64,000 bases of DNA from Gammaproteobacteria bacterium (GCA_022819855.1 JAJEGN010000006.1:1-64000); one strand, 5' to 3'; positions 37,895 through 47,807 are shown, counted from the stretch's first letter. Numbers and translations are program-made. The notes: generated by a model not told the origin, from the letters alone.

Positions 37895-38569
37895 CTACTT
37901 GGCGTCGGGCTGCTTTTCCGCGCGCCTTGACTTGAGCGCGCGCAACTCCTCCTGGACAGCCTCGGCGGACTCCAGTTCCGCGAATTCCTGAGCCAGGTCC
38001 TTCTTGCCGAGATCGTAGGATTCCACGTGCCCCTCGAGCCCGTCGATGCGGCGCTCGAAGCGTTCGAAGCGCACGAGCGCGTCATCGACCCGGTAGTCGT
38101 GCAGGCGCTTGCGAACCTCGAGGCGCTTGCTCGCGGTCTCGTGGCGCACGAGGATCGCCTCCTGCCGGGACTTGGCGTCGGCGAGCTTGGCTTCGAGCGA
38201 GGCGATGTCGGAACTCAACTGCTCGAGGCTCTCATCGACCGCATCGCGCTGCGCGCGGACGCCGTCGGCGGTCTTCGTCACGAGCGCCTTCTCCGCCAGC
38301 GCCGCCTTGGCAAGGTCTTCGCGATCCTTGTCGAGCGCGAGTTCCGCCTTGTCCTGCCAGTCCTGCGCTTCGCGCTCGAGCGCCTCGAGCTTGCGCGCGA
38401 TCTCCTTCCTGTCGGCGATCGCGCGGGCGGCCGCGGAGCGCACCTCGACGAGCGTGTCCTCCATCTCCTGGATCATGAGGCGGACGATCTTCTCCGGATC
38501 CTCCGCCTTGTCGAGTATGGCGTTGATGTTCGAATTAACGATGTCGCTGAAACGCGAAAAAATACCCAT
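37895..38569 (-). CDS. pspA: phage-shock protein A (PspA/IM30)
   Basis: 224 aa, ESCRT-III-like helical protein. The amphipathic N-terminus MGIFSRFSDIVNSNINAIL binds membranes; VRLMIQEMEDTLVEVRSAAARAIADRK and the long coiled coil follow. It protects membranes under stress and inhibits PspF, which is encoded divergently. A sigma-54 promoter lies about 150 bp upstream. Confidence 0.96.
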   Translation of the reverse strand: MGIFSRFSDIVNSNINAILDKAEDPEKIVRLMIQEMEDTLVEVRSAAARAIADRKEIARKLEALEREAQDWQDKAELALDKDREDLAKAALAEKALVTKTADGVRAQRDAVDESLEQLSSDIASLEAKLADAKSRQEAILVRHETASKRLEVRKRLHDYRVDDALVRFERFERRIDGLEGHVESYDLGKKDLAQEFAELESAEAVQEELRALKSRRAEKQPDAK

Positions 38570-38721
38570 GGTCTGTTACCTGTCAAATTTTTCGGAAGGC
38601 CGTCTCGCCCAGGGGGCGGGTTCGTCCTGCCACGCTGCCCGTCTCGCTGCCGTCGTTCGATGCGGCCGGTTCAGGGGCCAGGTGTGGCGCCGAGCCGGGC
38701 AGTCCATGCACGGTTCCTTAC

Positions 38722-38738
38722 AGCATGTTCCGTGCCAA
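38722..38738 (-). promoter_or_regulatory. sigma-54 promoter of pspABC
   Basis: On the minus strand TGGCACGGAACATGCT has GG-N10-GC spacing (-24 at 38737-38732, -12 near 38723). It implies a leader of about 140 nt before pspA. PspF, the expected activator, starts 135 bp away on the other strand. Confidence 0.75.
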
Positions 38739-38760
38739 ACTGGGGGAACAGTCGTAAGCT

Positions 38761-38813
38761 TCTGATCCTAAAAGGGATTTTAGAGATCAGACGTACGGCG
38801 ACGAGATTCGTCG
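38761..38813. promoter_or_regulatory. two inverted repeats between pspA and pspF (candidate PspF sites)
   Basis: 38761-38791 is a near-perfect dyad: TCTGATC and CTAAAA pair with TTTTAG and GATCAGA, with one unpaired base and a 4 nt loop. 38799-38813 is CGACGA-N3-TCGTCG. They lie about 65 and 95 bp upstream of the predicted psp start, within the range of PspF enhancer sites. Confidence 0.5.
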
Positions 38814-38872
38814 ATTGACTTTCTTCGCTAATAAGCAACTAGAATAGTCCGAATTTGGCGTGATTCACCAAG

Positions 38873-39937
38873 ATGGCAGGCAGATTACCGGAACCGGGCG
38901 AACTGATCGGCGAAGCGCCCTCCTTTCTCGAGATGCTCGAGCATGTCTCGAAGGCCGCGCCGCTGGCCAGGCCCGTGCTCGTCATCGGTGAGCGCGGCAC
39001 GGGCAAGGAACTCATCGCTTCGCGGCTGCATTATCTTTCCGAGCGCTGGGACCGGCCGCTCGTCAAGGTCAACTGTGCTGCGCTGACCGAGAGCCTGCTC
39101 GAGTCGGAGCTGTTCGGCCACGAGGCCGGCGCGTTCACGGGCGCCATGCGCACCCATACGGGGCGCTTCGAGCAGGCCGACGGCGGCACGCTGGTTCTCG
39201 ACGAACTCGGCACGATCCCGCTGCGCATGCAGGAGAACATCCTCAGGGTCATCGAGTACGGCGAGTTCCAGCGGGTCGGCGGCTCGCAGACGCTGACGAC
39301 CGACGTGCGCCTGGTCGGCGCCACGAACCAGGACCTGCCGGCGCTCGTTCGGGCGGGCCGGTTCAGGGCCGACCTGCTCGACCGGATCGCCTTCGACGTC
39401 ATCCACGTTCCGCCGATTCGGGAACGACCCGAGGACATCGCGAAGCTCGCCTATCACTTTGCCGTCAATATCACGAGCGAACTCGGGCGGCCGCTGTTTG
39501 CCGGTTTCGCACCGGAGGCCGAGGCCGCGCTGCTCCGGCACGACTGGCCCGGAAACGTGCGCGAACTGAAGAACGCCGTCGAGCGCAGCATCTACCGCGC
39601 CGAAGATCCGGACCGGCCGATCGTCGACATCCTGTTCGATCCGTTCATCGTTCCGTTCGCGACGGCCCGTTCCGCCCCGGCGGAGAGCGAAGAGCCCTCC
39701 GCGTCCGCGACGGCTGTGGAGGACAACAGGGCGCCGGCCGTGCCCGAGGTCGGGACCGACGACCGCGAGATCGAGCCGATTCCCCCCGATTTCCGCGCCG
39801 CCGTCGAACGCTTCGAGCGCAGCATCCTGGAGCGCGCCCTCGAACGGGCCCGCTTCCGTCAGACTCGGGCCGCGGAGATGCTCGGCCTGACCTACCATCA
39901 GCTTCGGGGACTGCTCAAGAAGTACGCCCTGCCATAG
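38873..39937 (+). CDS. pspF: PspF sigma-54 activator of the phage-shock operon
   Basis: 354 aa, no receiver domain. AAA+ domain from the first residues: Walker A GERGTGKE (about 42-49), the sigma-54 loop GAFTGA, Walker B GTLVLDELGT, and [20 protein letters not shown]; an acidic Ala/Glu linker (about 263-300) precedes the Fis helix-turn-helix (RFRQTRAAEMLGLTYHQLRG). Divergent from pspA as in E. coli, and normally held inactive by PspA. A TTGACT / TAGAAT pair (19 bp spacer) sits just upstream. Confidence 0.95.
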   Translation: MAGRLPEPGELIGEAPSFLEMLEHVSKAAPLARPVLVIGERGTGKELIASRLHYLSERWDRPLVKVNCAALTESLLESELFGHEAGAFTGAMRTHTGRFEQADGGTLVLDELGTIPLRMQENILRVIEYGEFQRVGGSQTLTTDVRLVGATNQDLPALVRAGRFRADLLDRIAFDVIHVPPIRERPEDIAKLAYHFAVNITSELGRPLFAGFAPEAEAALLRHDWPGNVRELKNAVERSIYRAEDPDRPIVDILFDPFIVPFATARSAPAESEEPSASATAVEDNRAPAVPEVGTDDREIEPIPPDFRAAVERFERSILERALERARFRQTRAAEMLGLTYHQLRGLLKKYALP

Positions 39938-40068
39938 GGTACGCCCTGCTTTCCCTGAGGGGCGTTCGCGGCCGGAAACCCGCATTTCGCGTGCGTAAGT
40001 GCGCAGGAGCCGCATGCTAGAATCTCGCGGCCACGGATACAGGAGCGAGACTTCAGCGGGTCGCGAGC

Positions 40069-41052
40069 ATGAGCAAGGACAGCAAACCTCCGGCCAGGGT
40101 GGCCATCACGGGAGCCGCCGGCCAGATCGGCTATCAATTGGCGTTTCGCATCGCGTCCGGCCAGATGCTCGGTCCGGACCAGCCGGTCATCCTGCAGCTT
40201 CTGGAAATTCCGCCGGCTCTCGGCGCCCTGAACGGCGTGGCAATGGAACTGGAGGACTGTGCGTTCGAGACGCTGCACGGGGTCGTCGCGACCGACGACG
40301 CGGAAACGGCGTTTCGGGACGCCAACTACGCGCTGCTCGTCGGCGCCCGGCCGCGAGGACCCGGCATGGAGCGCGGCGACCTGCTGCTCGCCAACGCCGA
40401 GATATTCTCCGCCCAGGGCAAGGCGCTCGCCGCCAGCGCCGACCGCGACGTCAAGGTGCTCGTCGTCGGCAATCCCGCCAATACCAACGCGCTGATCGCA
40501 AGCGCCAACGCTCCGGATCTCGACCCGCGGAACTTCACAGCCATGACGCGCCTGGACCACAACCGCGCGAAGGCTCAGCTCGCCCGGAAGGTCGGCGCGC
40601 ACGTCTCCGGCGTCGATGGCGTGATCATCTGGGGCAATCACTCGGCGACGCAGGTTCCGGACCTGGCCCATGCAACGGTCGACGGCAAGCCCGCCCTGTC
40701 GCTCGTGCCGCGGCAGTGGTACGAGGACGAGTTCGTGCCGAGCGTGCAGCAGCGCGGCGCGACGATCATCAAGGCGCGCGGCGCATCGTCGGCGGCGTCG
40801 GCGGCATCGGCGGCCATCGATCACATTCGGGACTGGACCTATGGCGCGGACGGCTGGGTCAGCATGGCCGTGGCTTCCGACGGCAGTTACGGCATCGCGG
40901 AAGGCGTTTACTATTCCTATCCGGTCAGGTGCCGCGGCGGCGACTACGAAATCGTCCGGGATCTCGAGATCGACGACTTTTGCCGCGCCCGACTCGACGC
41001 GACCGACGCCGAGCTTCGCGAAGAGCGCAGCGGCGTAGCGGATCTGCTATAG
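40069..41052 (+). CDS. mdh: malate dehydrogenase
   Basis: 327 aa NAD-dependent enzyme of the TCA cycle. Rossmann motif [15 protein letters not shown], the [10 protein letters not shown] segment, and active-site [13 protein letters not shown] with the catalytic His in IWGNHSATQ. The layout matches the cytosolic-type MDH found in many proteobacteria. Start ATG 40069. Confidence 0.97.
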   Translation: MSKDSKPPARVAITGAAGQIGYQLAFRIASGQMLGPDQPVILQLLEIPPALGALNGVAMELEDCAFETLHGVVATDDAETAFRDANYALLVGARPRGPGMERGDLLLANAEIFSAQGKALAASADRDVKVLVVGNPANTNALIASANAPDLDPRNFTAMTRLDHNRAKAQLARKVGAHVSGVDGVIIWGNHSATQVPDLAHATVDGKPALSLVPRQWYEDEFVPSVQQRGATIIKARGASSAASAASAAIDHIRDWTYGADGWVSMAVASDGSYGIAEGVYYSYPVRCRGGDYEIVRDLEIDDFCRARLDATDAELREERSGVADLL

Positions 41053-41089
41053 GCGGCACGCACGTGCACGCAAGCGCCGGAGAGTGACG

Positions 41090-43834
41090 GTGAGTTCCAT
41101 TTTCTGGTTTGTCGTCCTGATTGCCGCGCCGGTCGCGCTGGCCTACCGCCGGGTCGACCTGAAGACTTCGTCGTTCGTGCTCGGCGCCGTGCTGCTGATC
41201 TATACGATCGTCGGCACAGAGGGCGTCCTCTGGCCCCTGTTCCTGTGGCTCCTGTTCGCGGCCTTTGCGGGGCTGAACCTCGTGGAGCTGCGCCGCGAGC
41301 ACGTGAGCGCGCGACTGCTCGAAATCTTCCGGGGCATGCTCCCGCAGATGTCGAAGACCGAGCAGGACGCGCTCGAGGCGGGCAACGTGTGGTGGGACGG
41401 GGAACTCTTCGGCGGCAAGCCTGACTGGAACAGGCTCATGACGCTGCCGCCGCCGCAGCTCACCGAGGAGGAGCAGGCGTTTCTCGACGGGCCGACCGAA
41501 CAGCTTTGCCGGATGCTCGACGACTGGCAGATCACTCACGAACTGTGCGACCTGCCGGCCGACGTCTGGGAGTTCGTCCGCAGCAGCGGCTTTTTCTCGA
41601 TGAACATCCCGAAGGACTACGGCGGCATGGGCTTCTCGCCGCTCGGCATTTCCGTGGTCCTGACGAAAGTGGCCTCGCGCAATTCCACCGCGGCGTCGAC
41701 GATCGGCGTGCCGAACTCGCTCGGGCCGGCGGAGTTGCTGCTGCACTACGGCACGGACGAGCAGAAGCAGCGCTGGCTGCCGGGTCTTGGCAGCGGCGCG
41801 GAGATCCCCTGCTTTGCGCTGACCTCGCCACGCGTCGGTTCCGACGCGACGGCCATCACCGATACGGGCGTCGTCTGCAAGGGCAGGTTCGAAGGCCGCG
41901 AGACGGTCGGTATCAGGCTCAACTGGGAGAAACGCTATATCACGCTCGCGCCCATAGCGACCGTGCTTGGGCTGGCGTTCAAGCTCCACGATCCTGACGG
42001 CCTCATCGGCGACCGGGAAGACTACGGCATCACGGCGGCGCTCGTACCCACGAACCTGCCCGGCATCGAGATCGGCCGCCGGCACTTCCCGATCAACATC
42101 CCGTTTCAGAACGGGCCGACCTCGGGCAAGGACGTGTTCGTTCCCATCGACTACATCATCGGCGGGCCGAAGATGGCGGGCCAGGGCTGGCGGATGCTCG
42201 TGCAGCAGTTGTCCGTCGGCCGCTGCGTGGTGCTGCCGAACAACGCGCTCGGCGGAGTGCTCGCCGGGGTCTATGCGACCGGCGCCTACGCGCGCCTCCG
42301 GCGCCAGTTCGGGCTGCCGATCGGCAAGTTCCACGGCGTCGGCGAGGCGCTCGCCAGAATGGCCGGCTACGCCTACACGATGACCGCGGCGTCGCGCGTG
42401 ACCTGCTCGGCGCTCAATGCCGGCGAGCGCCCGTCGGTGCCGTCGGCCATCCTCAAATACCACAACACCGAAATGGCGCGCGACGCGGCGAACGACGCCA
42501 TGGACGTGCACGGCGGCAAGGCCATCATGCTCGGCCCGAGCAACTACCTGGGGAGAAACTACCAGTCCGTGCCGATCTCGATCACGGTCGAGGGCGCCAA
42601 CATCCTGACGCGAAATCTCATCATCTTCGGTCAGGGCGCCATCCGCTGTCATCCTTATATACGCGCACAGATGGAAGCGGCGAGCGATACCGATCCGGAA
42701 CGCGGTCTCGCCGAGTTCGACCGCGTCATCTTCGCCCACGCCGGCCACCTCCTTTCGAACGCGGCTCGCTCGCTCGTGCTCGCGCTGACGCAAAGCCGCT
42801 TCACGCAGGTCCCGGCAACCGGCGCCACGCGCAGGTACTACCAGCACATCAACCGCTACAGCGCCTCGTTCGCGCTCGCTGCGGATGCGGCCATGCTCAC
42901 GCTCGGCGGCGCGTTGAAGCGCAGGGAGCTGCTCTCGGCGCGGCTCGGCGACGTGCTGAGCCATACCTACCTGGCGTCGATGGTGCTCAAGCACTACCGC
43001 GACCAGGGGGAGCCGCCCGCCGACCTGCCGCTCGTGGAATGGGCCTGCCGCACGCAGCTCTACCGCGCCCAGGAGCAACTGCACGGTCTGCTCAGGAACT
43101 TCCCGAACCGCTGGGTCGCCGCCGTGCTGCGGTTCCTGATCTTTCCACGCGGCAGGACGTTCTCGTCACCGTCCGACGAACTCGGCCAGGAGATCGTCGA
43201 GCTTCTGATCGAACCCAGCGAAACGCGCGAGCGGCTGGCCGACTGCGCCTATACCACCATCGAGCCGAGCAACCCGCTCGGCCTGCTGCAGGAAGCGCTC
43301 GAGATGGCCGAAAGCGTCAAGCCGCTGGAGCGCAGGATGCTCGACGCCAGGCGCGCCGGCGACATCGTCAGCGAGGACGTGCCCGGCCAGATCGACGAAG
43401 CCGAGCGCAACGGCGTGCTCACGGCCGACGAAGCCGCCGCCGTCCGTGCGTTCGACGACATCGTCATGGCGCTGACCGGCGTCGACGATTTCGACGCGTC
43501 CGAACTCCGCCGCACACCGGCGGCCGCGGAGCCCGCGGCTGCATCGATGTCCCCGCCGCCCCAGGCGCCCGAGCCTGCGGACCGGCCGCCGCAGACCGCG
43601 GAGCCCGCGCCCTCGAATCGGCGCCCGAAGTCCGTCTACACGATCAAGGACATCGCGGCTCACTTCAACCGGAGCCCCAAGAACATCCGGCAGCATGTGC
43701 GCGCCGCCGGCTACCGCGCCGGTTCGGGCTCCCGCTACACGTTCACGAAAACGGAATACGACACGGTCGTCGAGAAGCTTGCGGACAACGGCCTCACGGT
43801 TGTCCCCGCCGATGACCGGACCACGGAATCCTGA
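41090..43834 (+). CDS. fadE: FadE-type acyl-CoA dehydrogenase with C-terminal HTH-like domain
   Basis: 914 aa. Two N-terminal membrane helices (about 3-20, 27-60) precede the acyl-CoA dehydrogenase domains (IPKDYGGMGFSPLG ... FALTSPRVGSDATAI ... DVHGGKAIMLGPSNYLGRNYQSVPI) and the FadE-specific C-terminal helical region up to about 800. E. coli FadE ends near 814. Here a Pro/Ala linker (about 806-846) leads to a compact domain (about 848-900: YTIKDIAAHFNRSPKNIRQHVRAAG then SRYTFTKTEYD), which looks like an excisionase/MerR-type winged helix. GTG 41090 is placed 7 bp after GGAG; GTG 41084 is also possible. Confidence 0.92.
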   Translation: MSSIFWFVVLIAAPVALAYRRVDLKTSSFVLGAVLLIYTIVGTEGVLWPLFLWLLFAAFAGLNLVELRREHVSARLLEIFRGMLPQMSKTEQDALEAGNVWWDGELFGGKPDWNRLMTLPPPQLTEEEQAFLDGPTEQLCRMLDDWQITHELCDLPADVWEFVRSSGFFSMNIPKDYGGMGFSPLGISVVLTKVASRNSTAASTIGVPNSLGPAELLLHYGTDEQKQRWLPGLGSGAEIPCFALTSPRVGSDATAITDTGVVCKGRFEGRETVGIRLNWEKRYITLAPIATVLGLAFKLHDPDGLIGDREDYGITAALVPTNLPGIEIGRRHFPINIPFQNGPTSGKDVFVPIDYIIGGPKMAGQGWRMLVQQLSVGRCVVLPNNALGGVLAGVYATGAYARLRRQFGLPIGKFHGVGEALARMAGYAYTMTAASRVTCSALNAGERPSVPSAILKYHNTEMARDAANDAMDVHGGKAIMLGPSNYLGRNYQSVPISITVEGANILTRNLIIFGQGAIRCHPYIRAQMEAASDTDPERGLAEFDRVIFAHAGHLLSNAARSLVLALTQSRFTQVPATGATRRYYQHINRYSASFALAADAAMLTLGGALKRRELLSARLGDVLSHTYLASMVLKHYRDQGEPPADLPLVEWACRTQLYRAQEQLHGLLRNFPNRWVAAVLRFLIFPRGRTFSSPSDELGQEIVELLIEPSETRERLADCAYTTIEPSNPLGLLQEALEMAESVKPLERRMLDARRAGDIVSEDVPGQIDEAERNGVLTADEAAAVRAFDDIVMALTGVDDFDASELRRTPAAAEPAAASMSPPPQAPEPADRPPQTAEPAPSNRRPKSVYTIKDIAAHFNRSPKNIRQHVRAAGYRAGSGSRYTFTKTEYDTVVEKLADNGLTVVPADDRTTES

Positions 43835-44037
43835 GGCGGTCCGCCGCAGCGGCGATATGCTACAGTGACGGCAGTCAGGAGCCTGCGCTGCAGGACATCG
43901 CGACAGCGGATTTGCAGCCGTGAATTCCTGCGGCACGGGCTTCCAGGCGCCCGAGCCGCAGCAGGTCGCGCGAGCGAGCCGTGATCGTCCGGGACCCAGG
44001 TTGCTTGCGGCGGATCCAACGGAGAAGGAGAACAGTC

Positions 44038-44550
44038 ATGCTCAGAGGCGTTGCGATGGTCTTGTGCGTTGGATTACTCGCGGCCTGCGGCAACGAGCCG
44101 GCGACCGACGCCGCATCGGACGCCGCCCCCGCCGAGGAAGCGGCCCCGGCGCCGGCCGAGCCGGCAGCGGCCCCGGAAGCTGTCGCGCTGCCCCGCACTC
44201 CGTCACCGGAGGGCGCCATGGTCTACATCGTGTCGCCAGCGGACGGCGAGACGGTAACGAGCCCGGTCAGGGTCGTGTTCGGACTGAAAGGCATCGGCGT
44301 CGCACCCGCCGGCATCGTGATGGAGAATACCGGACATCATCACGTACTTGTCGACACTGAGGTGCAGGACATGGGCCTGCCGATCCCGGCCGACGAGCAG
44401 AATGTTCACTTCGGCCTCGGGCAGACCGAAGCCGAACTCGAACTCTCGCCAGGCACACATACCCTGCAGCTCGTGGTCGGCGATCATCTGCACATTCCGC
44501 ACGATCCGCCGCTGATGTCGGAGGTCATCACGGTGGAGGTCCAGCCGTAG
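44038..44550 (+). CDS. DUF4399 lipoprotein
   Basis: 170 aa. Lipobox LLAAC at 13-17 of the signal sequence, an Ala/Pro/Glu-rich linker (about 18-55), then DUF4399 (VYIVSPADGETVTSPVRVVFGLKGIGVAPAG ... NTGHHHVLVD ... HTLQLVVGDHLHIPHDPPLMSE). The His-rich motifs could bind metal. Strong ribosome site GGAGAAGGAG. Function not established. Confidence 0.88.
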   Translation: MLRGVAMVLCVGLLAACGNEPATDAASDAAPAEEAAPAPAEPAAAPEAVALPRTPSPEGAMVYIVSPADGETVTSPVRVVFGLKGIGVAPAGIVMENTGHHHVLVDTEVQDMGLPIPADEQNVHFGLGQTEAELELSPGTHTLQLVVGDHLHIPHDPPLMSEVITVEVQP

Positions 44551-44623
44551 GAGCGCAGCCGGGCGGGAACACAACGGTTCATGGAGTGTATCTGGCGCGT
44601 CCGAGCCCCGGGAGACCCGAGAC

Positions 44624-46267
44624 GTGTACACGGCATTCTTCGGGCTTGACGAGAAACCCTTCTCGATAAGCCCCGATCCCCGCTACCTGTACCTGAGCCA
44701 GCGCCACGCCGATGCGCTCGCGCATCTGATCTACGGCGTGTCCGAAAGCGGCGGCTTCATCCAGCTCACGGGCGAAGTCGGCACCGGCAAGACGACGCTG
44801 ATCCGCAGCCTCCTCGAGCAGCTTCCCGAAAAGGTCGAAATCGCGCTGATCCTGAATCCGCAGCTCTCGACGAAGGAGTTCCTGCGGTCCATAAGCCAGG
44901 AGCTTCGTATCGGGGCGCCGAAGCGCGCCACAGTCAAGGATCTCATCGACCTGCTCAATGAATACCTGCTGCGCGCGCACGCCGAAGACCGGCGCGTGGT
45001 GCTCATCGTCGATGAGGCGCAGACCCTGAGTCCGGCGCTGCTCGAACAGGTCCGGCTGCTCACGAACCTCGAGACGGCGAAGCGCAAGCTCCTGCAGATC
45101 GTGCTGATCGGCCAGCCCGAGCTCAGGCAGTTGCTCGCTCGCCCGGAAATGCGCCAGATTGCCCAGCGCGTCACCGGACGGTATCACCTGGAACCGCTGA
45201 GCGCCGAAGACACGGTCGTCTACATCAAACACCGCATGAAAGTGGCGGGCTCGCGGGCCAATGTGTTCCTGCGCCGGGCGATGCGGGAAATCTATCGGCA
45301 GTCCGGCGGCATCCCGCGGCTCATCAACATCGTTGCCGATCGCGCCCTGCTCGCCGCGTACACCGAGGATCGAACCCGAATCGATCGGCGGCTCGTGAGA
45401 CGCGCGGCGTTCGAGGTCTTCGGCAAGCGGCCGGAACGCCGCTGGTGGCCCTGGGCGGCCGCGCTCGCGGCGTTCGCGATTCTCGCGCTCGCGGCGACGA
45501 GCCTGCGCCAGCCTGCGCCCGAAGCGCCGCAACAGCCCCTCGACATGCCGCCGGCCGACGAGGCGGCGCCGCTCGCCGGGGCGCCTCCGGCCGGTCCGGC
45601 CGCCGGCATTCCGAACACCGCCCCCGAGTCCACGGAGCCGCCGTCGCTCGACTCGTTGCTTGCGGGCGATGCGTTCGCCCTCGACCCCGACGCCGCGGTC
45701 GGAGAGCTGCTCGCGCTTTGGGGAGTCGAACGCGAGCCGGCGCTCGGGACGGCGTGCGAACAGGCCGAGCAGCACGGACTGCGTTGCCTCGCGCTCGAGG
45801 AAGGCTCGGTCAGCCAGCTACGGAGTCTCGACCGGCCCGCCGTGCTCGCGCTTATCGACGCCGACGGCGCCGCGCACCATGCACTGATGAGCGCGCTCGG
45901 GTACGAGCATGCGGAACTCACTTCCGCAGGCCGCACGCACCGCGTCGCGATCGCCGATCTGACCCACCACTGGTACGGTGAGCATCTGCTGCTCTGGCGG
46001 CCGGTGCTTGCGGGCGGCCGCGATCTCGCGCCGGGTACGCGCGGCGAGGACGTCAGATGGCTCAGGGAGAGCCTCGCGGCGATCCGCGACGTGCCGCTGC
46101 CGGGCACGGCGTCGGACCTCTACGATCCGGAACTCGAGGCCTGGGTCCGGGAGTTCCAGAGCGCTCGACGACTTACCGTTGACGGGATTGTCGGTGCGCG
46201 CACGCAAATCGCGATACGCACGGACCTCGGCCTGGCGGACGCGCCGCAATTGAGCCGGGTGGATTGA
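44624..46267 (+). CDS. gspA: type II secretion ATPase GspA/ExeA with peptidoglycan-binding domain
   Basis: 547 aa. Cytoplasmic AAA+ domain with YTAFFGLDEKPFSISPDP, Walker A GEVGTGKTT (about 48-56), Walker B VVLIVDEAQ, and RLINIVADRALLAAY; one membrane helix (about 276-292); a periplasmic part ending with a peptidoglycan_binding_1 domain (about 468-535: EDVRWLRESL ... LEAWVREFQSARRLTVDGIVG). ExeA/GspA with GspB helps insert the secretin through peptidoglycan. Start GTG 44624 after GGGAG. gspB follows by 1 bp. Confidence 0.93.
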   Translation: MYTAFFGLDEKPFSISPDPRYLYLSQRHADALAHLIYGVSESGGFIQLTGEVGTGKTTLIRSLLEQLPEKVEIALILNPQLSTKEFLRSISQELRIGAPKRATVKDLIDLLNEYLLRAHAEDRRVVLIVDEAQTLSPALLEQVRLLTNLETAKRKLLQIVLIGQPELRQLLARPEMRQIAQRVTGRYHLEPLSAEDTVVYIKHRMKVAGSRANVFLRRAMREIYRQSGGIPRLINIVADRALLAAYTEDRTRIDRRLVRRAAFEVFGKRPERRWWPWAAALAAFAILALAATSLRQPAPEAPQQPLDMPPADEAAPLAGAPPAGPAAGIPNTAPESTEPPSLDSLLAGDAFALDPDAAVGELLALWGVEREPALGTACEQAEQHGLRCLALEEGSVSQLRSLDRPAVLALIDADGAAHHALMSALGYEHAELTSAGRTHRVAIADLTHHWYGEHLLLWRPVLAGGRDLAPGTRGEDVRWLRESLAAIRDVPLPGTASDLYDPELEAWVREFQSARRLTVDGIVGARTQIAIRTDLGLADAPQLSRVD

Positions 46268-46268
46268 G

Positions 46269-46964
46269 ATGTCGTTCATACTCGATGCACTGCGCAAGTC
46301 CGAGGACGAACGGCGGCGCGACGCGGTGCCCGGCATCAGCCGCGCGCCGATGGCCGTGCCGCGGGATCGGTTGCCGCGCTGGGCGCTGGGCGTCATGACC
46401 GCGCTCGCCGTTTGCGTGCTTGGGCTCGGCGCCGCATGGTGGTTGACCCAGCGGCCGGGCGAAGTTCCGGACGCAGCAGCTCCGGCGTCGGCCGCAGCGC
46501 CGCCGCCCACGGCTGTTGACGCGCCTGCGGCCGCGCCCGCTCCCACCGTCACCGCCCCGGGCGGTGCGTCTGTCACGGTGACCGCCACGCCCATCGAGGC
46601 GCGGGAGGCAGATTTGGAGGCATCCTCGACGGCGCGCCAGGCAGCCGCTGGCGTTGAGCCCGCCCGCAGCCTGAGCGAGCTTGCGGCTCCGGCGCAAGCC
46701 GCGGCGCCACCCGTGCAAGTGGCCAGACCGGAAGGGCCGCTGCCGAGCCTCGGCGAGATCCGGGCGCAGGGGATCGCGGTTCCCGCGCTCGATCTGCAAC
46801 TGCACTCGTACGCCACCGCGCCCGATGCGCGTTTCGTGTTCATCAACGGCGCCCGCTACATGGAGGGCGACGAGGTGGAGGACGATCTCCGGGTGGTCGC
46901 GATCAGGCGCGACGGTGCGGTTCTGAGCCGCCTCGGCCGGGAGTTCCTGCTCGTACCGGAATAG
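46269..46964 (+). CDS. gspB: type II secretion protein GspB
   Basis: 231 aa. Starts with the GspB/ExeB signature MSFILDALRKSEDERRR, one membrane helix (about 40-60), a Pro/Ala-rich periplasmic spacer (about 65-150), and the C-terminal HR-like domain (LPSLGEIRAQGIAVPALDLQLHSY ... FINGARYMEGD). It partners GspA. The gspCD genes are 6 kb away on the other strand. Confidence 0.92.
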   Translation: MSFILDALRKSEDERRRDAVPGISRAPMAVPRDRLPRWALGVMTALAVCVLGLGAAWWLTQRPGEVPDAAAPASAAAPPPTAVDAPAAAPAPTVTAPGGASVTVTATPIEAREADLEASSTARQAAAGVEPARSLSELAAPAQAAAPPVQVARPEGPLPSLGEIRAQGIAVPALDLQLHSYATAPDARFVFINGARYMEGDEVEDDLRVVAIRRDGAVLSRLGREFLLVPE

Positions 46965-46970
46965 CCGCGA

Positions 46971-47807
46971 TCACGATCTGATCCCGGTACCGCGGTGCAG
47001 CAGCACCAGCGCGAGACCGAAGAGCGCCAGAAAAGCGCCCACGATGATCGAGAAGGCGATGCCGAGCGGTATGTCGGACGCGCCGAGCATCCCGTAGCGG
47101 AAGGCGTTGACCATGTAGAGGATGGGGTTGGCGAGCGCGACGTTCTGCCAGAACGGCGTGAGCAGCGAGATCGAGAAGAAGACCCCGCCGAGATAGGTCA
47201 GCGGCGCCAGCACGAACGTCGGGATGATGCTGATATCGTCGAAGTTGCGCGCGAAGATGGCGTTGAGCAGGCCCGCGAGCGAGAACACCATCGCCACGAG
47301 CACGATGACCGAGAACGTGACGAGCGGGTATTCCAGGCGCAGGTCCGTGAAAAACATCGCGACCACCGTCACGAGCGCCGCCACGAGCAGGCCGCGGGAA
47401 ACGCCGCCGATGACGAAGCCGATCACGATCGTGAAGACCGAGAGCGGCGCCACGAGCATTTCCTCGAGATGCTGTTGCAGCTTGCTCGAGAAGAACGACG
47501 ACACGACGTTGCCGAAGGAGTTCTGGATGACGGCCATCATGATCAGGCCGGGCGCGATGAACGTCGTGTAGGGCACGCCGTCCATCTCCCCGATCCGGCG
47601 TCCGATCAGGCTGCCGAAGATGATGAAGTAGAGCGTCATCGTGATCGCGGGCGGGATGATCGTCTGCACCCAGATCCTGAGCACGCGGCGGACTTCCTTG
47701 TGCGCGATCGTGCCGAGCCCGACCAGGTTGATCGCGAGCAGGCTGCGCTCGGGCCGAGCCGCGCCGGCCAATGCCTGCGACGTTGCGGAACGCCCCGAAG
47801 CGCTCAT
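46971..47807 (-). CDS. ABC-2 type permease (YadH-like)
   Basis: 278 aa. Six membrane helices with the motif QTIIPPAITMTLYFIIFGSLIG near the N-terminus and the SSFFSSKLQQHLEEMLVAPLS loop typical of YadH/NodJ-like exporters. ATG 47807 overlaps the ATPase stop. Its substrate is unknown; relatives export polysaccharides or drugs. Confidence 0.92.
   Translation of the reverse strand: MSASGRSATSQALAGAARPERSLLAINLVGLGTIAHKEVRRVLRIWVQTIIPPAITMTLYFIIFGSLIGRRIGEMDGVPYTTFIAPGLIMMAVIQNSFGNVVSSFFSSKLQQHLEEMLVAPLSVFTIVIGFVIGGVSRGLLVAALVTVVAMFFTDLRLEYPLVTFSVIVLVAMVFSLAGLLNAIFARNFDDISIIPTFVLAPLTYLGGVFFSISLLTPFWQNVALANPILYMVNAFRYGMLGASDIPLGIAFSIIVGAFLALFGLALVLLHRGTGIRS

Noticed and set aside
40925..43084. 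719-codon minus-strand open frame opposite mdh/fadE
   Set aside because: Covers parts of two unrelated genes on the other strand and has no domain signature.
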